Assembly (NCBI GenBank): GCA_035315065.1
Contig: DATFYM010000105.1
Span: 1-64,000 of the forward strand
Origin: DATFYM01 sp035315065
GTDB taxonomy: Bacteria > Acidobacteriota > Terriglobia > UBA7540
Length of the DNA stretch: 64,000 nucleotides
Reading direction: 5' to 3'
Below, piece after piece: positions 60,613 to 64,000 of this stretch; position 1 is the first letter of the stretch; the number at the start of each line of letters is the position of its first letter. A program made the translations under genes and the position numbers. The notes beneath the pieces are model-generated. The model did no database searches. It was not told the DNA's origin and saw only the letters and a program-made list of their open reading frames with translations.

Positions 60613-61221
60613 ATGAAAACAGTTTTTTTCGTTCCCGCGTTCGCGCTCGCGCTGGCGATGTCTACGCAGGCGCAGCAGGCGCCCAAGATCGCCGCCGAGG
60701 GTGGCGGCATCGATGATCGCGCCTCGGCGCGCGTCCTCTACTGGAACGACACGGCCAATGCGGCCGCCGGGCAGTTCGCGATCGACTATGGCCGCCCGGC
60801 CTGGAAGCCACAATACGACGATCCCGCCACGTTCGACAAGATGACCAAGGGCCGCGTTTGGCGCATGGGGAGCAACTTCTGGACGGCGCTCGATACGTGC
60901 CTGCCCTTGAAGATCGGCGGGAGAAGCGTCAAGCCGGGTTACTACTTTCTCGGCGTGCATCGTTCGGCCGACGGGGCGACTTGGAGCCTGGCGTTCATCG
61001 ATCCTGCCGCGGTCCGTGCCTCGCACCTCGATGCCTTTCAGATTGGCAAGGCGGCCATCTGGTTCGAGGCGCCGATCACCATGACCCAAGCTGGCTCCAA
61101 GGCGGAAAAGCTGACCATCACCCTGTCATACCCCAAGGAAGACTTTACTCACGTCACCATGAAGCTCGATTGGGGCAACGTGGAGTTGACGACGCCGATC
61201 GAGGTGGAGCTCCCTCAGTAG
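60613..61221 (+). CDS. DUF2911 domain secreted protein
   Basis: A 202-residue exported protein. The signal peptide (FFVPAFALALAMSTQAQ) is cleaved near AQQA. The mature part has the DUF2911 pattern: DDRASARVLYWND, FAIDYGRPAWKP, VWRMGSNFWTALDTCLPLKI, YYFLGVHRSADGATWSLAF and, late, LTITLSYPKEDFTHVTMKLD WGNVELTTP. Members are single-domain beta-sandwich proteins in Bacteroidota and Acidobacteriota of unknown function. AAGGAGACG precedes the ATG. The stop TAG (61219-61221) is part of the first unit of a heptamer array. Confidence 0.85.
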   Translation: MKTVFFVPAFALALAMSTQAQQAPKIAAEGGGIDDRASARVLYWNDTANAAAGQFAIDYGRPAWKPQYDDPATFDKMTKGRVWRMGSNFWTALDTCLPLKIGGRSVKPGYYFLGVHRSADGATWSLAFIDPAAVRASHLDAFQIGKAAIWFEAPITMTQAGSKAEKLTITLSYPKEDFTHVTMKLDWGNVELTTPIEVELPQ

Positions 61222-61380
61222 GCAGAAGGCAGTAGGCAGAAGGCAGTAGGCAGAAAGCAGAAGGCAGTAAGTGTGACCCTCGGGGAACAACCTCTTTGCG
61301 CCACCCCGGGGGCGAGCGAAGGTAACGCCGCTGCCCACTGCCTACTGCTTTCCGCCTACTGCCTACTGGCTACTGCCCGC
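61218..61380. repeat. Inverted heptamer array (AGGCAGT / ACTGCCT type)
   Basis: AGTAGGCAGAAGGCAGTAGG and further AGGCAGA units run across 61218-61270. They begin in the last codon and stop codon of the DUF2911 gene. TGCCTACTGCTTTCCGCCTA and CTGCCTACTGGCTACTGCC on the right (61331-61372) include the stop codon of the convergent small gene. Confidence 0.8.
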
Positions 61381-61683
61381 GAGGTCGTGCATGAGTTCCT
61401 CCGCCGCTGCTTGGGAGAGGGAGTGTGGACGGAACAAGTCGTCCACCTCGACATCAGGAAAGCCCGCGCGCGTGAGCCGGGCGGGGAGTTGCTGGCGAGC
61501 GAGCTCCGGTGAGTCAAACGGCATGGCGAGGAGTACGTGGTACACGATCTGGTGGAGCGGCTCCCGCCAGCGATAGTGGGCCAGGATTCCGCGCGCTGAC
61601 TCCTTTACCGGGCCTTGCGGCGTTCCCTGGCAAAGCGCGCTGAGGACCAGGCGCTCACGCTGCCGGCGGTCTTGGCCAGTCAT
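61363..61683 (-). CDS. Small unknown protein, end encoded by a heptamer array
   Basis: A 106-residue protein, not recognised. RERLVLSALCQGTPQGPVKE and ARGILAHYRWREPLHQIVYH then VLLAMPFDSPELARQQLPAR give a helical core, followed by RAGFPDVEVDDLFRP and a helical end. The last codons and stop (AGSSQ, TAG 61363-61365) are part of the CAGTAGC/CAGTAGG array. There is no membrane segment or enzyme motif. Similar helical proteins occur next to cytoplasmic enzymes in Acidobacteriota, but I do not recall a named family. The coding call rests on composition and an intact start (ATG 61683). Confidence 0.5.
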   Translation of the reverse strand: MTGQDRRQRERLVLSALCQGTPQGPVKESARGILAHYRWREPLHQIVYHVLLAMPFDSPELARQQLPARLTRAGFPDVEVDDLFRPHSLSQAAAEELMHDLAGSSQ

Positions 61684-61689
61684 CGGATG

Positions 61690-61800
61690 CCTTCGGTCAG
61701 AAGAAGGAAGCCAGAAGTCAGAAGCCAGAAGCCAGAATGAAGACGCCTGCTTACTGCCGACTGCCGACTGCCGACTGCCTACTGCCGACTGCCTACTGTC
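61690..61800. repeat. Heptamer arrays (AGAAGCC and CTGCCGA types)
   Basis: AGAAGCCAGAAGTCAGAAGC at 61701-61738, then GCCGACTGCCGACTGCCTAC units at 61754-61800 that reach the stop codon of the asparaginase gene (61793-61795 within CAGTAGG on the minus strand). Units are seven bases long; the two arrays use different motifs. Confidence 0.75.
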
Positions 61801-62314
61801 TTACCGCCTTTCCCTTCCAGACAAAGCGGGCCTGCTTTCGGTCCTTCCGCACGCGATCGATGGGGAACACCTCGTTGTGCATCACCACATAGATTCCGGG
61901 CGCCACCAGCCGCGCCGCCAACAGGCTCTCGGTCAGATTCTGAAGTCCGTCGGAGCCCTCGAAGCCGAGTGGGGTCATGGCGCCGGTGAAAATGATGGGT
62001 ACCTTGAGGCCGTGCAGCCGCTGCTTGAGGTAGAGCCCCGTTTCGACCATGGTGTCAGTGCCGTGAGTGATGACGATGGGCGCGGGCTGCCGCAGCTTCT
62101 TCACCACAGTTTGGAGAATGCGCTCGCGGTCGGGGTCGGTCATTTCCAAACTGTCTTTATTGATCAGGGCCGTCACTTTGACCTTGAGGTCCGGCAACCG
62201 CAAGCGGCATAGGTAGCGGTCGATCTTGGTGGCGATGTTGGCCACGCGCCCGGTCTGCTCGTGGTAGACCTTCTCGATCGTGCCTCCAGTCGTGATGACG
62301 TAGACGTTCTGCAT
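61793..62314 (-). CDS. Short asparaginase (N-terminal domain only)
   Basis: A 173-residue cytoplasmic protein matching the N-terminal domain of L-asparaginases, which hydrolyse asparagine to aspartate. The first catalytic Thr is in VITTGGTIEKVY and the second triad in ITHGTDTMVETGLYL, with TGAMTPLGFEGSDG as the flexible-loop end. The C-terminal domain (about 130 residues) is missing, yet this short form occurs as a stand-alone family in several phyla. It ends with WKGKAVRQ and a stop inside the heptamer array, so a truncation is possible but not necessary. Start ATG 62314; a heptamer array lies just upstream. Confidence 0.8.
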   Translation of the reverse strand: MQNVYVITTGGTIEKVYHEQTGRVANIATKIDRYLCRLRLPDLKVKVTALINKDSLEMTDPDRERILQTVVKKLRQPAPIVITHGTDTMVETGLYLKQRLHGLKVPIIFTGAMTPLGFEGSDGLQNLTESLLAARLVAPGIYVVMHNEVFPIDRVRKDRKQARFVWKGKAVRQ

Positions 62315-62329
62315 ACTTCGAAAAGCTAT

Positions 62330-62500
62330 CAGCTTTCAGCCATCAGCCTTCAGCCATCGTGCGGTAGACGGCAGACTGTAGACGGCATACAGGCTGTGAA
62401 AAGGCCATTCACCGTCAGCCATCGGTAGTAGAGAGCCTGTATGCCGTCTACAATCTGCCGTCTACCTATATGCCCTCTACCGTCTACCGTCTACCACCCT
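62330..62500. repeat. Inverted heptamer arrays (TATCAGC and GTAGACG types)
   Basis: CTATCAGCTTTCAGCCATCA (62331) and GTAGACGGCAGACTGTAGAC (62363) on the left, then CCGTCTACAATCTGCCGTCT and CCGTCTACCGTCTACC on the right (62443-62500). The right part includes the stop codon of the CRTAC1 gene. Confidence 0.8.
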
Positions 62501-64000
62501 GGGGAACAATCCGGGCACGATGCCCACGCCTTCCTTTACGGTGATGATCTGGTTGATGGGGACACTAGCCAACTTGTCGACGGTCCCACTCGGCCACGTG
62601 ATTTCCAGCGATTCAATCGTCTTCCGCTTCCCCAGTCCGAAGTGGATGCGCGGGTCGCTGGCGGACATGTAGCTCGTGCCGCCCTTGGCCTGATCGAACT
62701 CGGTGAACCCTTCCGACACCAGCTTGAGGCTGGCGCCGATGCCGTCGCGGTTGGACTTGACCCCGATCAGCCTCACCGTCAGCCAGTTGTTGGCGTTGCC
62801 GCCGTCGTTGCGCAGTAGTTCCGGGGCATCGCCGCGGTTGTTAACAAGGATGTCGATATCGCCGTCGTTGTCGAAGTCGGCGGTGGCGAGCCCTCGCCCG
62901 ACCGTCGGCTTCATGAAGTCGGGGCCGAGTAGCTCGGAGACCTTGTCGAACTTTCCCTCTCCCAGGTTGCGGAACATCAGCTTTGGCTCCGGGTAGGTCT
63001 CCTCAGTGTGATAAAGCTTGATGTTATCCAACATGGATCCATTGGCCTGAAGGATGTCCCTCCAACCATCGTTATCGTAGTCCAAGAACTTGGCTGACAC
63101 CCCGCTCAGAAAGATCGCCTTGTTGCCGATGCCGGAGGAGAAGGTGATGTCGTCGAAGGTCTCGTCGTGGTTGTTCCGGTAAAGGCGGTTGAGCTCAAAA
63201 TCGAGGTGAGTCACGTACAGGTCCATCCAGCCGTCGCCATCGATGTCGGCGGCATCGATGCCCATGCCGGCCTCGTACTTCCCGTCCTCGCTGGCAGCCA
63301 CGCCGGAGTTGAAGGAGACGTCCTTGAAAGTGCCGTCGTGATTGTTGATGAAGAGAAAATTCGGCCAGGTATCGTTGGCGATGGCGATGTCGGTCCAGCC
63401 GTCGTTGTTGAAGTCGGCCAGGACCACGCCCATGCCTTTGGCTTCCGGTTTGCTCACGCCGGACTTGTCGCTAACGTCGGTAAACGTGCCATCGTGGTTG
63501 TTGTGGTAGAGCTTGATATGCTGGCCCCGGTAGTTGTCGGGATGGCAGTAAGCGCGATACCCGGGGCGATGCTCGCCGCACCAGATGTTGGTCTGTGGCG
63601 TCCACTCGATGTAGTTGCAAATCACCAGGTCCAGGTAACCGTCCTTATCGTAATCGAACCAGCCCGCGCTCGTGGACCAGCCACCCTTGTCGGCCACGCC
63701 GGCTTTTTCGGTGACGTCGGTAAACGTGCCGTTGCCGTTGTTGTGGTAGAGGATGGCGTGGCCGTAGCCCGTGACCAGCATATCGGGGTAGCCGTCGTTA
63801 TCGTAGTCGCCCACCGCCACTCCCTGCCCGTAGAAACCCTCGTTGCCCACGCCCGCCTTCTCCGTGACGTCGGTAAACGTGCCGTCGCCGTTGTTGTGGT
63901 AGAGCGCCGAGCGCAGCGGATGCGCCGGCTTGTAGGCGTCCGTGGGCCCCGACTGCACCAAGTAGAGGTCCATGAGACCGTCCTGGTCGTAATCGATCCA
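62477..64000 (-). CDS. CRTAC1 / ASPIC-UnbV protein with FG-GAP (VCBS) repeats, partial
   Basis: The C-terminal 507 residues of a larger exported protein; the start lies beyond the window. It holds about eleven FG-GAP/VCBS repeats with D-x-D-x-D-G calcium-binding loops (YDNDGYPDMLV, YDKDGYLDLVI, FNNDGWTDIAI, IDGDGWMDLYV, FDNDGDIDILV). The ASPIC/UnbV domain follows (NWLTVRLIGVKSNRDGIGAS, YMSASDPRIHFGLGKRKTIE, ITWPSGTVDKL). Such proteins are secreted or outer-membrane-attached and abundant in Acidobacteriota; a role in carbohydrate or peptide binding is suspected. The last five residues (VVDGR R) and the stop TAG are made of GTAGACG units of the adjacent array. Confidence 0.9.
   Translation of the reverse strand, partial: WIDYDQDGLMDLYLVQSGPTDAYKPAHPLRSALYHNNGDGTFTDVTEKAGVGNEGFYGQGVAVGDYDNDGYPDMLVTGYGHAILYHNNGNGTFTDVTEKAGVADKGGWSTSAGWFDYDKDGYLDLVICNYIEWTPQTNIWCGEHRPGYRAYCHPDNYRGQHIKLYHNNHDGTFTDVSDKSGVSKPEAKGMGVVLADFNNDGWTDIAIANDTWPNFLFINNHDGTFKDVSFNSGVAASEDGKYEAGMGIDAADIDGDGWMDLYVTHLDFELNRLYRNNHDETFDDITFSSGIGNKAIFLSGVSAKFLDYDNDGWRDILQANGSMLDNIKLYHTEETYPEPKLMFRNLGEGKFDKVSELLGPDFMKPTVGRGLATADFDNDGDIDILVNNRGDAPELLRNDGGNANNWLTVRLIGVKSNRDGIGASLKLVSEGFTEFDQAKGGTSYMSASDPRIHFGLGKRKTIESLEITWPSGTVDKLASVPINQIITVKEGVGIVPGLFPRVVDGRR

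Overview
The window looks like a chromosome segment from an Acidobacteriota-type soil or sediment bacterium, probably a metagenome-derived contig. The grounds are inference from gene content: an Oar-like TonB-dependent receptor with an N-terminal carboxypeptidase-regulatory domain, a tandem-permease (MacB/FtsX-like) exporter subunit, a Ser/Thr kinase with TolB-like and TPR domains, a giant propeller-type hybrid histidine kinase, a CRTAC1/ASPIC-UnbV protein, GC-rich coding DNA, and intergenic regions packed with short inverted repeats.

Layout. 0-14 kb: nitrilase-family amidase, a small Cys-rich protein, a soluble CuA-type cupredoxin, a geranylgeranyl-reductase-like flavoprotein, O-methyltransferase, proline dehydrogenase, thioredoxin reductase, an ABC export pair, an HDOD response regulator, an MFS transporter, an orphan UPF0175 antitoxin and a lipase. 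14-19.7 kb: a hybrid sensor kinase and a nucleotidyltransferase pair. 19.7-26 kb: accessory DNA with two unrecognised proteins, an ABC-F ATPase and small unknowns. 26-41 kb: TetR/CPBP pair, RlmN, a selenocysteine-containing SelD, TonB receptor, LytS/LytTR two-component pair, LiaF-like membrane proteins, a parvulin lipoprotein, the tandem permease and a chimeric gene remnant. 41.6-55 kb: the main accessory island. It holds a Y1 transposase, a diversity-generating retroelement (DGR: reverse transcriptase, Avd and variable repeats) feeding a DUF4062-NACHT-FGE protein, a divergent CHAT protease, a small cupredoxin-like protein, a Ser/Thr kinase and a decayed HigBA module. 55-64 kb: a ferredoxin/O-methyltransferase fusion, ammonium transporter, lipoyl synthase, a membrane protein, a DUF2911 lipid-bilayer-exported protein, a short asparaginase and the end of a CRTAC1 protein.

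Three things stand out. (1) The DGR's two repeats differ at 14 of 24 codons, never at a third codon position. The copy lying where the template should be is not adenine-enriched, so both look like variable repeats and the template is missing or overwritten. The target reading frame is also broken twice. (2) More than twenty intergenic regions carry arrays of degenerate heptamers, mostly as inverted pairs and each with its own heptamer; several start exactly on a gene's stop codon. (3) A related palindromic element occurs in three copies, two of them in frame inside protein genes (an MFS transporter and an unknown protein), much like the palindromic elements of Rickettsia. In addition, selD carries an in-frame UGA with a SECIS-like hairpin and a TATAAT box six bases before its ATG.
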